Source: Chionoecetes opilio (Eukaryota > Arthropoda > Malacostraca > Decapoda > Majidae). From it: a DNA stretch of 64,000 nucleotides. The stretch lies in NCBI GenBank assembly GCA_016584305.1, contig JACEEZ010010936.1:1-64000 (forward strand). The letters run 5' to 3'. The position numbers and the translations under genes were made by a program. Below the pieces are notes generated by a model that saw only the letters and a program-made list of their open reading frames with translations, was not told the origin of the DNA and searched no databases. The stretch's first letter is position 1, and every line of letters begins with the position of its first letter. Positions 46,300 through 56,385 of this stretch are shown here, in pieces.

Positions 46300-46512
46300 A
46301 AAATAACAGTAGAATATAGCAAGAGAAGCAACATTGTGGTGGTGAATAATAAAAAATTGAAGACAGTCAGTCAGAGGAGGGGAGTTGATGAGACAAAAAA
46401 CTTTTGACTCTACCCTGTTTAAGAGAGCTATATGAGTGGATCCCCTCCCGAACGTGAGAGGCATGCTCCATACATGGGCAGATAAGGCCCCTGTACAGAG
46501 CAAGCAAGGGTT
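46300..46512 (-). pseudogene. Jockey-like LINE C-terminal fragment, inverted
   Basis: On the - strand encodes LNRVESKVFCLINSPPLTDC and AIFYCYFHANCSSE. It lies head-to-head with the + strand copy starting at about 46660, joined by an inverted repeat (46511-46569 and 46607-46664). Confidence 0.75.
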
Positions 46513-46664
46513 TGAAAGGAAATATAATACATAATATAGTATTACTGTAATGCCTTTGTATAACATGCATGCATGTGTCTTTTTTCCCTTCCTCAAAAAT
46601 TTAGGTGCATGTTATACAAAGGCATTACAGTAATACTACATTATGTATTGTATTTCCTTTCAAA
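46511..46664. repeat. Inverted repeat joining two opposed LINE fragments
   Basis: TTTGAAAGGAAATATAATAC to AACATGCA (46511-46569) is matched by TGCATGTTATACAAAGGCAT to CCTTTCAAA (46607-46664), with one or two small differences and a 37-base loop. Confidence 0.85.
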
Positions 46665-48055
46665 TCGTTCAATTGCAGGTACTGCAGACGGTCATTGTTC
46701 TAAGTCTATCAATAGTGGTGTTCCTCAGGGTTTTGTCCTATCACCCACTCTTTCTATTATTCATTAATGATCAAAGTCTAACTCAATGCTCTATCCACTC
46801 CTACATTGATGACTCTACCCTGCATTTTTCAATGTCATTTATTAGACGTCCAACACAACGTCGTCCGTGGTGTAGTGGCTAGCGAGCCTACGTAGCTACG
46901 GATCTGCGGGCCCTGGTTCGAATCCAGGCTAGGGCAGTCGGCGGCCAGCCAAACCCAGCTATTCATCCTTCCTTTCGAGATTGGTCAATAAATGAGTACC
47001 TGGAGAAACCTGGGGAAGGTAACTGTGGTAACCTGGATGTCACACTGTCCCGGGGTAGCGGGTTGTCAACCACCACAGGCTCAAGGGCTAATGTGACACA
47101 GATGAGCACCGAGGCAATGCACAGCATAACGTATGCCCCCATCTTTACCTACCACTTCAACAGGAATTAAGTGATTCACGGAGGAATGCCACAGAGCGCC
47201 TAATTTCTGACTTCTATATTTTTTAATGGGCCAAGGCAAACCTTGTTTTGTCCAATGGCTCAAAAACACAATTTCTTCACCTATCTACTCGACATAATCT
47301 TCCAGACAACTATCCCCTCTTCTTCAATGATACTCAACTGTCTCCCTCTTCTACAATTAACATTATTGGACTATCTTTTAATAAATATCCGAACTGGAAA
47401 TTTCACATTATATCTCTTGCTAAATCAGCTTCTAAGACGTTAGGTGTCCTGTGACATATACGTCCAATTTTTTTCCCCTCCCAGTTCCTTGCTCTGTACA
47501 GGGGCCTTATCCATCCATGTATGGAGCATGCCTCTCACGTTTGAGGGGGATCCACTCATACAGCTCTCCTAAACAAGGTTGAGTCAAAAGTTTTTTGTCT
47601 CATCAACTCTCCTCCTCTGACTGACTGTCTTCAATCTTTAATTATTCACCACCGCAATGTTGATTTTCTTGCTATATTCTACTGTTATTTTCATGCTAAT
47701 TGCTCTTCTGAACTTGCTAACTGCATGCCTCCCCCCCTCCCGCAGCCTCCCTGCACAAGGCTTTCTACTCATTCTCATCCCTATTCTGTCCATCTTACTA
47801 ATGCAAGAGTTAACCAGAATATTCACTCTTTCATCCCTTTCTCTGGTAAACTCTAGAACTCTTCCTGTTTCTGTTATTTTTTTAATCTTTTGATTAAAAA
47901 TTTTCAAATGAGTAGTGTCAAGCCACCACCCTAACTAAATTGATCCACCCTCCTTTCTTTATTCTCTTACTGTCTTCTTTATGGGTACTGGCAGCTAGCA
48001 GGCTTTTTGTTTTGTTTTTCGCCCTTGGCTAGTCCTTTTATTATGTAAAATAAAA
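46660..48055 (+). pseudogene. Jockey-like LINE 3' half, interrupted by a SINE
   Basis: Encodes TADGHCSKSINSGVPQGFVL, then after the SINE (46861-47160) LFFNDTQLSPSSTINIIGLS, NKYPNWKFHIISLAKSASK and GSTHTALLNKV-like blocks ending near 48055 at a TAAAATAAAA tail. Many frameshifts. Same family as 38140-42465. Confidence 0.75.
46861..47160 (+). mobile_element. tRNA-derived SINE inserted in LINE
   Basis: Begins TCGTCCGTGGTGTAGTGGCT with A-box-like TGGTGTAGTGGCTAGCG, and B-box CTGGTTCGAATCCAGGC about 40 bases on. A non-tRNA body follows (TGGAGAAACCTGGGGAAGGT, GTGACACAGATGAGCACCG). Flanks carry CAACA at each side, a possible short target duplication. The cloverleaf head is followed at once by SINE body, so I do not call a tRNA gene. 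Confidence 0.7.
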
Positions 48056-48314
48056 TATATATATGCTATTTTTACTAAATGTTGGTTGATATGAAACTGC
48101 TGTAAAACGTCATATGCCAACAAACATTTCCAATTTATCAGCTAGTGTTTCATTACTCTGTTATCCCACACCAAACTATATTAAGTCTTTTACTTCTTTC
48201 CAATTTTTTTGTCAGAGGGTTACAACACACTTGATGACATGTACAATACTCAAGAGATATCGGACTGCGAAGACCTTGTCTGTTTATCATCTTTCATGGT
48301 GTGGAGTGACCATC
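48056..48314. other. No gene seen
   Basis: AT-rich sequence between LINE copies. Confidence 0.4.
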
Positions 48315-50010
48315 GGTGTACAAAGGTGCATGAAGAAAAGGACCTGGGAGTAATAATGCAGAATAACCTACAACCAGAAAAACATATACAGTCGGCGCAA
48401 AAAAACTTAGACGCCAAAAAACTTAGGACGGGAATAACGTCCTTAGCTATTTTGCCAATTTCGGTGGGAGCGATGGAATTTTTGTACATTTTTTGTATAT
48501 CTGGCAGTGCATTAGGGTGTCTGCTGTAGATTCCTTGCTGCTGCCCGCTCTGTATCTTCCAAGTCATCATAGGAAGAGGTTGTTGTGTTTGGTTCTCCAA
48601 CCTTCCTACACCTCCATTCGCCCTCCATCTTCTACCGCCTCCTCCAGGTCTACTAAAGCATTATGCCGGGCAAATCTCCATCCATTGTGAAGAAGACACA
48701 TATAGTATCGAAGTGGGAAAACCATGGGCCAGATAGCGAGGGAGATGTGTGTTTCCAAACATACCGTCTCGGTCTTGAACAGGCGAGCGCAAGATGGTGA
48801 GTTAGAAACTGTTTTGGCGTGGAAGAAAGGGTCAGGGCGATCAAGAAAAACTTCAAAGAAGACTGATGAACTGCTCATAAGGATTGATGATGTCAATAAT
48901 CCCTTCAGACCATCAGATAACTCTTCTTTGAAGTTTTTCTTGGTCGCCCTGACCCTTTCTTCCACTCCAAAACAGTTTCTAACTCACCATTTTGCCCTCG
49001 CCTGTACAAGACCGAGACGGTATGTTTGGAAACACACATCTCCCTCGCTATCTGGCCCATGGTTTTCCCACTTTGATACAAGGTTACTATATGTTTCTTC
49101 ACAATGGATAGAGATTTGCCCGGCATAATGCTTTGGTAGACCTGGAGGAGGCGGTAGAAGATGGAGGGGCGAATGGAGGTGTAGGAAGGTTGGAGAACCA
49201 AACACAACAACCTCTTCCTATGATGACTTGGAAGATACAGAGCGGGCAGCAGCGAGGAATCTACAGCAGACACCCTAATGCACTGCCAGATATACAAAAA
49301 ACGTACAAAAGTTCAATCGCTCCCACCGAAATTGGCAAAATAGCAATGGACGTCATTCCCGTCCCAAGTTTTTGGCGCCTAAGTTTTTTTGCGCCGACTG
49401 TAAATAAAATATTTGGAGATACGTACAGGATGTTGAATAATATTAAAGTGGCATTTCATTACATGGACAAAAATATGATCAGGAAGATAATTACTACAAT
49501 GATCCGACCAAAAATGGAATATGCTGCCATTGTATGGTCCCCATATATAAAGAAAAATGTGAAAAAGTTGGAGAGAATACAGAGAATGGCATCAAAGATG
49601 GTACCAGAGCTAATAGAACTTTCTTATGAGGAAAGGTTGAAGGAGATAAAGTTACCAACACTTAAGCAGAGAAGAGAAAGAGGAGACTTAATAACAATTT
49701 TAAAACTGATAACTAAGATGGAAGAAACAGACAATGAGAGACTACTGACTCGGAAGCAAAGAGAAGGTTGATACACAAGAGGACATACAAAAAAGTAAAA
49801 GAAAAAGATACCTCAATAACATAAAGAAGTACATCTTCCCACATAGAAATGTAGAAGTTTGTAATGGACTAAATAAGGAGGTGATATCGGCAAAGAATGT
49901 ACACCAGTTGAAAGAAAGATTGGATAAATGTAGATATGGAGACAGGACTACACAAGTGTAGCTCAGGCCCTGTAAAATACAACTAGGTAAATACACACAC
50001 ACACACCATA
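48315..50010 (+). pseudogene. CR1-like LINE C-terminal fragment, split by a Tc1 derivative
   Basis: Encodes TKVHEEKDLGVIMQNNLQPE then KHI (48315-48388) and, beyond the inserted palindrome, NKIFGDTYRMLNNIKVAFHY, MIRPKMEYAAIVWSPYIKKN, ERIQRMASKMVPELIELSYE and LPTLKQRRERGDL. It matches the 3' end of the LINE at 60170-63800 block for block. It ends CAACTAGGTAAATACACACA, the same tail as that copy. 5'-truncated. Confidence 0.85.
48389..49400. mobile_element. Mirror-image Tc1 derivative (1,012 bp palindrome)
   Basis: Ends CAGTCGGCGCAAAAAAACTT and AAGTTTTTTTGCGCCGACTG, flanked by TA (48387-48388 and 49401-49402). The arms, 48389-48862 and 48922-49400, are inverted copies of each other along their full ~475 bases. 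Each arm contains the same Tc1 5' end plus the start of its transposase: MPGKSLSIVKKHIVTLYQSG, KTMGQIAREMCVSKHTVSVL and GSGRPRKTSKK on the - strand in the right arm, and the equivalent on the + strand in the left. The 59-base spacer continues the left-arm frame (TDELLIRIDDVNNPFRPSDN). No catalytic domain is present. Confidence 0.9.
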
Positions 50011-50170
50011 ATGCTGAAAGGGATGACCTGATATGGAAGAACAAGGCATTATGATTTATGAGGACAAACTGAAGAGGACTCGATGCTTAAACTTTATGGA
50101 ATTTAGCTTTCCAAGTAGAGACATTGAAACATGAAATGGGTTGGACGTGGAGATAGTACGAATGTAAGTG
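50011..50170. other. No gene seen
   Basis: Short unique spacer. Confidence 0.4.
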
Positions 50171-50270
50171 GATTAATCCTATAAGCTCAGTCGGTACCAT
50201 TCTCGTCTGTGAAGAGAGCATATTCTAGTGATGGTGGGTTCGAACCCCACCACATCTATTAACCCGTGGG
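50171..50270 (+). mobile_element. tRNA-like SINE head
   Basis: A-box-like TAAGCTCAGTCGGTACC and B-box GTGGGTTCGAACCCCAC with a perfect T-arm. The central arm is irregular and no matching acceptor stem is seen, so a SINE head is more likely than a tRNA gene. It runs directly into the palindromic minisatellite. Confidence 0.5.
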
Positions 50271-50535
50271 CTGCGGCAAGCCTTCCGGAAGGCTTTGCTG
50301 AGCGACTGCGGCAAGCCTTCCGGAAGGCTTGCTGAGCGACTGCGGCAAGCCTTCCGGAAGGCTTGCTGAGCGACTGCGGCAAGCCTTCCGGAAGGCTTTG
50401 CTGAGCGACTGCGGCAAGCCTTCCGGAAGGCTTTGCTGAGCGACTGCGGCAAGCCTTCCGGAAGGCTTTGCTGAGCGACTGCGGCAAGCCTTCCGGAAGG
50501 CTTTGCTGAGCGACTGCGGCAAGCCTTCCGGAAGC
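50271..50535. repeat. 34-35 bp minisatellite, each unit an 18 bp perfect palindrome
   Basis: Eight units start at 50271, 50306, 50340, 50374, 50409, 50444, 50479 and 50514 (the last partial). Each contains AAGCCTTCCGGAAGGCTT, identical to its own reverse complement, plus GCTGAGCGACTGCGGC. Unit length varies only by one T in the TTTGCTG/TTGCTG stretch. GC-rich against an AT-rich background. Not a CRISPR: there are no unique spacers and the host is a eukaryote. Confidence 0.95.
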
Positions 50536-50651
50536 GCAATTTTAATTGCATACAAAAACCAACATTCGTAGAAGTCTACAAACTGTGTCACATACGCCTT
50601 GATGTCAGCCCTCGATAACACACACCACCATCTGCCTAACTACGCTGTACG

Positions 50652-50886
50652 TAGAGATATACCACTCCTTGGGTTTTTTCCCAAGATCTTGGGATTTAGG
50701 TCCTGGCTTTGGGATATTTTTTGTCTATCTTGGGACTTTTGGAGGGATTATTCAAGTATTTCTCCAGTAATTTATCTCAAGGTACGGTACAACAGTACCT
50801 ATGCTTACCTTCAGATAAACTACTGGAGAAATACTTGAATAATCCCCTCAAAATCTTGGGAAAAATCCCAAGGAGTGGCACCCCTG
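50652..50886. mobile_element. Small hAT-like inverted-repeat element
   Basis: The right end CCAAGGAGTGGCACCCCTG (inverted: CAGGGGTGCCACTCCTTGG) pairs with a degenerate left TAGAGATATACCACTCCTTG. A second inner inverted pair, GGGATTATTCAAGTATTTCT against AGAAATACTTGAATAATCCC, lies at about 50745 and 50825. About 235 bases, able to fold into a hairpin. Confidence 0.6.
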
Positions 50887-51124
50887 ATCCCACCTCAGCA
50901 GTCTCTCGCCAGCGGTTTGGTGCCATTCGTGCCAGATATTTCAACTCCTGACCAGAACCACACCACAACCCCATACGTTTGGGTTAAAAATAGATATATT
51001 GCCGGATGCGGATTTTTACTACCTTGAAGTTGACGTTGATGTGATTTTCATCCAATTCTGTAATGGTCACTGTTTTACTCACATCCCCGCACTGGTGGCA
51101 CTAAAAAAATCTTTGCTCCTGCAG
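50887..51124. other. No gene seen
   Basis: Short unique spacer. Confidence 0.4.
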
Positions 51125-51260
51125 TTCCCGGGTTAACAAAAAAAAAGGAATCATTTATTTCCTAAATGATGATTACCACCCTGAGTCAAGGTCATCTGTG
51201 GAGGATCTCCTGATGGGATTTTAGCAGTTCTCGATGGGCCAGTGCAGTGTAATGCCCTGG
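51125..51260 (+). mobile_element. SINE-B fragment (local name)
   Basis: AAGGAATCATTTATTTCC, ATTACCACCCTGAGTCAAGG and CTCCTGATGGGATTTTAGCA align with the body of the SINE at 53621-53840. The tRNA-like head is missing. Confidence 0.6.
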
Positions 51261-51574
51261 AGCCGTATTCCTATTTGTGTTTGCTACCGCTCTTAAAAGC
51301 ACTACCACCTAAAAGTAATGGTAAAAAAGTTGTTCAGAAAAATATTACCAAATACTTTTAACATTAGCAGGATTAGCCAGCTAACTTAGCTGTACTCTGC
51401 TAAGTTTCACTAAAAGTAGGAATTGATATCGGGAATCTGGATTTAAAGGATGATTTAGCACGTAAGTAACATTCAGAATATTTTTGGGGTTAATCTAGAG
51501 CTTATTTTGTTGTAATTTTTGCAGTTTTTATTCCTTAAACACAAAAGTGGGATAAACTAATCGATGTTGGCGGT
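51261..51574. other. No gene seen
   Basis: AT-rich sequence, no recognised feature. Confidence 0.4.
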
Positions 51575-51768
51575 TTGTGGCAACTCATTCAAGTATCAAC
51601 ATACCACATGGCCCGTTGGCCGCCAACATTGGATGTCCGCCTCGCTAATCTCCGCCTGAACCACACAAAACTTACGGCTCACATGCACCGCCTGCGATTG
51701 TCCCCTGACCCTCACTCCCCCTGGTGCAGGACCCTTCCAGAGACCATTGAACACTTGCTGCTGTAGTG
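51575..51768 (+). pseudogene. LINE 3' zinc-knuckle fragment, part 1
   Basis: Encodes MARWPPTLDVRLANLRLNHT, LTAHMHRLRLSPDPHSPWCR and TLPETIEHLLL, a diverged relative of the arrays at 12690 and 33430, here as a single unit. It is interrupted at 51769 by an hAT element and resumes at 52976. Confidence 0.75.
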
Positions 51769-52975
51769 CAGTGTTTCTTAAAGTGTGGTCCGCAGACCAT
51801 TTCGAGGGGTCCGCAGGCAAATTTGAATGTCGGCTAAAATATATAATAGTATCTGGAAACAATTTAACCGACGACTGTAATGATATGCGATTTGGCAACT
51901 TTGTAGTGGTCGCTGCAAATTGAGTGGCCGACTGGCCGCTCAAAAGTAGAGTCAGTTGACGTTAGGCTGCTGATGGAAGGAAGTCGCTTGTGCTCTTCTT
52001 TGTACATTTATTAAATTGGCAAGAAAATATTCTGGATGGTTATGACAACATACTCATCTTTTTATCCCATTTGTATGTCATTTATTATTTTATAATTATA
52101 CACAATTATACTACCGTTATACTATTGGTGTGGCCGCCTTGACCGCAAAGATTTTGAGTCTTTTCCTACCTTAGCAGGTAGCTTGGCTTTCACTGTTGAA
52201 GAGAGGTGACACAACACAAGCTTTCATAGCCCATATTCAAGGCCTTCACTCAGAGTTAGGAAAATGTTCTCCAGAACCAGACCCAAGCTTTGAGTGGATT
52301 ACAAATCCATTTGCTACTGATCAAACCGAGATAGAAAAGGTCAGTGTCAAGCTGCCATCAAAAGAGGTTGATAACCTTGTAACTATTGTTGACATTGCAA
52401 CAAATGGGACACTTAAGCAACTATTCAGGGAGAGAAGTTTGACGGATTTTTGGGCTCATGTACAGCCAGACTACCCTGGACTCGCAGAATTGGCTTTGAG
52501 GCACTTGATGCCGTTCCCAACAATATATAACTGCCAGATTGGATTTTCCACATTGGTTGATCTTAAAACAAAAAAAGCGCAACAGAATCAATGTCTTACC
52601 CGACATGCGACTGAAGCTCAGCAGATTGGAGCCAGATATCACTTGGATCATGAATCAGCAAAAGCAGTACCATTCATCCCATTAGGATCGAGATGTGAGG
52701 ATGAAAGGTAGTTGTTCAGTGAAATTTGTGTGTAAAAATGTAAATTGTAAATTGTTAAATAAATAATGCTATATGAGGTAAAACTTGAATAGTTTTGTTA
52801 AAGTTAAGCCATTAATAAATAATTCAGTAACAATTTCTGTATATTCTAGAAAATAAACTTTTTAAAATTTTTATTCAAGAGATAGTGTAAAGGGGAAATC
52901 TCAGAATTAAGGGTCCGCCACATGATTAGTTTTAAGAAAAGGGGTCCGCTGCACGATGAAGTTTAAGAACCACTG
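51769..52975 (+). mobile_element. hAT-family element, internal-deletion derivative
   Basis: Ends CAGTGTTTCTTAAAGTGTGG and (right) TTTAAGAACCACTG are inverted, followed inward by GTCCGC motifs on both sides. Flanked by an 8-base target duplication with one mismatch (CTGTAGTG at 51761-51768, CTGCAGTG at 52976-52983), the hAT signature. Length 1,207 bp; carries only the C-terminal part of a transposase. Confidence 0.88.
52196..52711 (+). pseudogene. hAT transposase C-terminal domain remnant (ZBED/SCAND3-like)
   Basis: A 171-codon open frame: TQAFIAHIQGLHSELGK, FEWITNPF, SKEVDNLVTIVDIATNGTLK, FWAHVQPDYPGLAELALRHL and MPFPTIYNCQIGFSTLVDLK. The FW-x-YP-L---AL--L-PF-T-Y-CE-GFS pattern is the hAT dimerisation region, as in ZBED5-like proteins (here NCQIGFS). 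The upstream zinc finger and RNase H-like catalytic core are absent. Translation upstream of 52196 (SFPTLAGSLAFTVE) is also hAT-like but in a broken frame. Not expected to be an active transposase. Confidence 0.8.
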
Positions 52976-53240
52976 CTGCAGTGTCTAGGCTTCGACTCCC
53001 ACCGCGTTGCTCCCACTCTCAACTCCTTGCCCACGTCACCACCTTTGCACCGGCAGGTGGGCAGTTCAAAGCTGCTGCTGCTGGTAGCAGCAAGTCCACA
53101 CCTCACGACAACACTGTCATTCGTCTCTTCTACACCTTCCTGAGAAGACAGCCATGCCTGTTATAGCCTCACAGGACCTCGACAGGGCTCACAGGGTTCC
53201 TTGAATTCTCGCAACCCTAAACAACATCAAGAACAAACAT
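52976..53240 (+). pseudogene. LINE 3' zinc-knuckle fragment, part 2 and 3' UTR
   Basis: Resumes the LINE at CTGCAGTGTCTAGGCTTCGA, with a degraded frame and a 3' UTR (TTCCTGAGAAGACAGCCATG, CCTCGACAGGGCTCACAGGG) matching that of 34150-34265, ending near AACAACATCAAGAACAAAC. Confidence 0.7.
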
Positions 53241-53620
53241 TAAAGGTTCGCTGTGGCAACGTTTTAGTAATGAAAAGTTCATGTATAAGTTAAGAATATG
53301 GATGAGCTGGCATTTCATCACTACTCTTGAAATGGCATTTCTATCACGAAAACCTCACCTCCGTCGCTAGGTTTGTTGTTGGTCTGCCATGGTCGCCGCT
53401 AGCACACTGGCTGAGGGGATAGAAGTGCTCCAGGCCACTTCTAGCTTAGAATATCTTTCAACCCCTTCACAAGTTTGTGCATACACTGCTAGTGGTTAAC
53501 AGCGAACTGCTAGCCTTGAAAGCAAATTTCAAGCGGTAACTGGGTTTTGCTAAGCGTTAGCAAGAATATGTGTAATGAACATAAATACACTAAGAGCCAC
53601 TAAGCCAAGTGGTATATACC
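53241..53620. other. No gene seen
   Basis: Unique-looking spacer. Confidence 0.4.
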
Positions 53621-53990
53621 TCTTGGCCTAGTTGGTTAAGGCACCCGTGTTTGGTGCAAAATCTGGTGTAGCAGCGGTTCGAATCCGGTGCGGGCCAAGG
53701 AAAAAGGAAATTATTTATTTCCGAATTATGAATTACCAGCCTGAGTCATATGTCTGTTGGAAGGACATACTGATGGGATTTCGAAAGGTAACTGTGGCCC
53801 AGGGCAATGTGAAGCCTCTGTCGGGACCCAGGCATTACTCCCCATGGAAGCATTATATGGCTCCATCAACGGTTACATGCAAGTCTCTATCAACAGGGCA
53901 AGACTTGACCAAGACTGCCCCTTCAGGAATCCCCCTCAGAATATCTCAACCAACAGCAAGAATGAGTAAAGAGAAGAGAGAAGATAAGAG
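53621..53990 (+). mobile_element. SINE-B, full copy with tRNA-like head
   Basis: CTTGGCCTAGTTGGTTAAGG (A-box region) and GCGGTTCGAATCCGGTGC (B box) with a CTTGGCC/GGCCAAG acceptor-like pairing form most of a tRNA shape; the anticodon arm does not fold convincingly. The body contains GAATTACCAGCCTGAGTCAT and GATGGGATTTCGAAAGGTAA, shared with 51125-51260. Confidence 0.65.
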
Positions 53991-54065
53991 GAAATAACAA
54001 GGAGAGAGAAGACCCCCTCCCCCCCATCACATGTATACGGCCCCTGTTGGGCTAGACCCAAAAAA

Positions 54066-54170
54066 TTACCCATGCATGGAGCATTACATTGCTCAAAGTA
54101 TTACCCATGCATGGAGCATTACATTGCTCAAAGTATTACCCATGCATGGAGCATTACATTGCTCAAAGTA
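54066..54170. repeat. Exact 35 bp tandem triplication
   Basis: TTACCCATGCATGGAGCATT plus ACATTGCTCAAAGTA repeats identically at 54066, 54101 and 54136. Confidence 0.97.
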
Positions 54171-54529
54171 TGGCCCACTGCATTTGTGTCAACGGGGAAA
54201 CCTGAATTCCCCCCCATTACCAAACTGCCCCCTTCGGCATCCCCTCAGAAGACTAACACAACAACGAGTAGAAGAGAGAAGAAAGTACCTCCCCCCCCCC
54301 CCCCCCCCTCGCACTACGCAAACAGGGAACAGATACTACAGGTACAAGACAATACGAACTTGTCTCAAATGATAAATACTGTACTATAATATAATTAGAA
54401 AATACAATCAGGTCAATACATAACAACATTTATGTTATGGGTTTGGTGTTCTGCTATCGTTGGGTTCTAAGGCCACAACTCTTCAATAATGTTCTGTACC
54501 TATTCTGTGCCAGGTGAAAATAGATATGC
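54171..54529. other. No gene seen
   Basis: Includes a run of about 18 C near 54291. No gene recognised. Confidence 0.4.
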
Positions 54530-54823
54530 CCAAATTGTCTATGCCCAGCTTAAAATTAGAATGCTAAATCTCTCTCATCTGAGCCGAGCTGCTATGCTAC
54601 CTATGCTCTTACATATTTTTGAAAGGAATGACTAATTGATCAAAACAAAATGTATGGCAACAAAGACATTTAACATTAACATTCAAACTGCATAGGGTCT
54701 ATTCTTGTCAGCAACATGAAAAAAATTCTGAAACATTTCTTTGCAATCAATAAGAAAGCCTCACTTCCCAACCTACTCTTGAATGATAAAGACACTGGAT
54801 GAGAGATAAAAACAATACATTAC

Positions 54824-54961
54824 CTCTAGATGTGCTGTGTTTTGTGTCAGCAGGAATGTACTTGGACAGCCTGACGGAGGGCAACGGTAGGAAGCCACCC
54901 ACCAGGGGCATCACCTCCATGGTGACACTCTGACGCACACCTCCCTCCAGCGTCAGCACCC
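54824..54961 (-). CDS. Candidate host exon, possibly TRAPPC10-like C-terminal region (copy 1)
   Basis: Between acceptor GCCTTCCAG and donor TCTAGAG/GTAATG, 46 codons encode VLTLEGGVRQSVTMEVMPLV, GGFLPLPSVRLSKY and IPADTKHSTSR. The clean frame, splice sites and absence of transposon features suggest a real exon. The pattern PL--G-LPLP-V-LSKY recalls beta-sandwich C-terminal domains of TRAPP II subunits (TRAPPC10), which act in Golgi trafficking, but that is recollection only. No neighbouring exon was identified. The opposite strand to B3GLCT would make it a convergent neighbour. Confidence 0.35.
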
Positions 54962-55699
54962 CTGGAAGGCTCAACGTCAGGAAAATATCCAACACTACCA
55001 CACCCATCATACACTACATTCAGTGAAGTAAAGCCATTCCAACATACAATAATGATAAAAACAGATCTGTACTTTGCAAATCTTCCTCTTTCTTAGGTGA
55101 TGTCTGTCACGGTACCTCTGCTCTCTGATACCAGCTACCAGGCATTATTAGACTGTAAAAAGTTCACAAAGAGGAAACTATTGTATTCCTGGTAGCACAA
55201 TTATGGAGACGACATACATATATATACAAGTTTTGCAAGGGTTGTATTCTGAAGGGAAAAAAATCAATCTACACGAATATACTATATTGTAAATACTTAT
55301 GGTAAGAATAGGTATGTATACCACAACCTTGAGATTGCAGACAATTCAGACCTGATTTTGGTGCAAAATGCCTGTTACTTTGTTCAAGAAACAACACTAC
55401 ACATAAATAATGGATATCAATTAAAAGTACCCAAAATAACAAGTATATTTTGTATTGCAAACTTGTACTCTGTCTGATCCATCAATCTGTATACCACAGC
55501 ATCCCCTCTTCCCTAGTTATGATTGTGACCCTAATGAGAAATGGATATTATTCATGCCATCATCTTTCTTCATCGCATACATGCATACATCCAAAACAGT
55601 GAGTCAGTACAATTAACTTTTGTGAAAGATGTGCAGGTACATAAAGGATGGTGAGCTGTGATATGATGCAGGCAGTCAGTTGAGGTGACTACGTACAGA

Positions 55700-56230
55700 A
55701 CAACAAGAAGCAAACTTTGTTTTGTTCAATGCTTCAAAAATCCAATTTCTTCACCTATCACTAGACATAAACTTCCAGACAACTCCTCTTCTTCAACGAC
55801 ATTCAACTGTCTCCCTCACAATGAACACTCTAGGACTATCCTTTACTAAATATCTGAACTGGAAATTTCACATCTCATCTCTTGCTAAAACAGCTTCTAT
55901 GAAGTTAGGTGTTCTGTGGCGTAAGTGTCCATTTTTCTCTCCCTCCCAGTTGCTTGCTCTGTACAGGGGCCTTATCCGCCCATGTGTGGAGTATGTCTCA
56001 ATCTTTGGGGGTGATCCACTTATACAGCTCTCCTAAACAGGGTTGAGTCAAAAGCTTTTCGTCTCATCAACTCCCCTCCTCTGACTGACTGTCTTCAATC
56101 TTTAAATTACCGCCGCAATGTTGCTTCTCTTGCTATCTTCTACTGTTATTTTCATGCTCACTGTTGTTCTGAACTAGCTAACTGCATGCCTCCCCCCCTC
56201 CCGCGGCCTCTCGGCACAAAACTTTCTACT
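55700..56230 (+). pseudogene. Jockey-like LINE fragment in duplication copy 1
   Basis: Encodes NTLGLSFTKYLNWKFHISSL, AKTASMKLGVLWRKCPFF and ALYRGLIRPCVEYVS, then in other frames the NRVESKAFRLINSPPLTDC region. 5'- and 3'-truncated. Confidence 0.75.
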
Positions 56231-56277
56231 CATTCGCATCCTCAGTGCGGTGAAAGATGTCAGTGATGAGGATTATA

Positions 56278-56385
56278 CAGTATCCTCCCGAGTTTCGCAC
56301 TTGCTTTCTTCCCAAGGCATAGCGCGAAACCCGGGTATTGAAAACACTGTAAAAATGCTTATTTAGTCCTGTGCGAGGTGTACCT
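56278..56385. mobile_element. Left-end fragment of CAGTACCCTCC family
   Basis: CAGTATCCTCCCGAGTTTCG after TA, running to GTGCGAGGTGTACC, then directly into RTE sequence. The same junction is present at 59332-59438 as part of the duplication. Confidence 0.7.

Noticed and set aside
46865..46935. Functional tRNA gene
   Set aside because: tRNA-like head continues into a SINE body and sits inside a LINE; no separate tRNA 3' end.
50271..50535. CRISPR-like periodic repeat
   Set aside because: Units are contiguous with no unique spacers, and the genome is eukaryotic; it is a minisatellite.
53621..53700. Functional tRNA gene
   Set aside because: A and B boxes and an acceptor-like pairing are present, but the anticodon arm does not fold and a SINE body shared with 51125-51260 follows directly.
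55097..55200. Acceptor-like TTCCTCTTTCTTAG followed by a short + strand frame (VMSVTVPLLSDTSYQALLDC)
   Set aside because: No donor, no recognisable domain, and a stop after about 33 codons; could be chance. It is present in both duplication copies.
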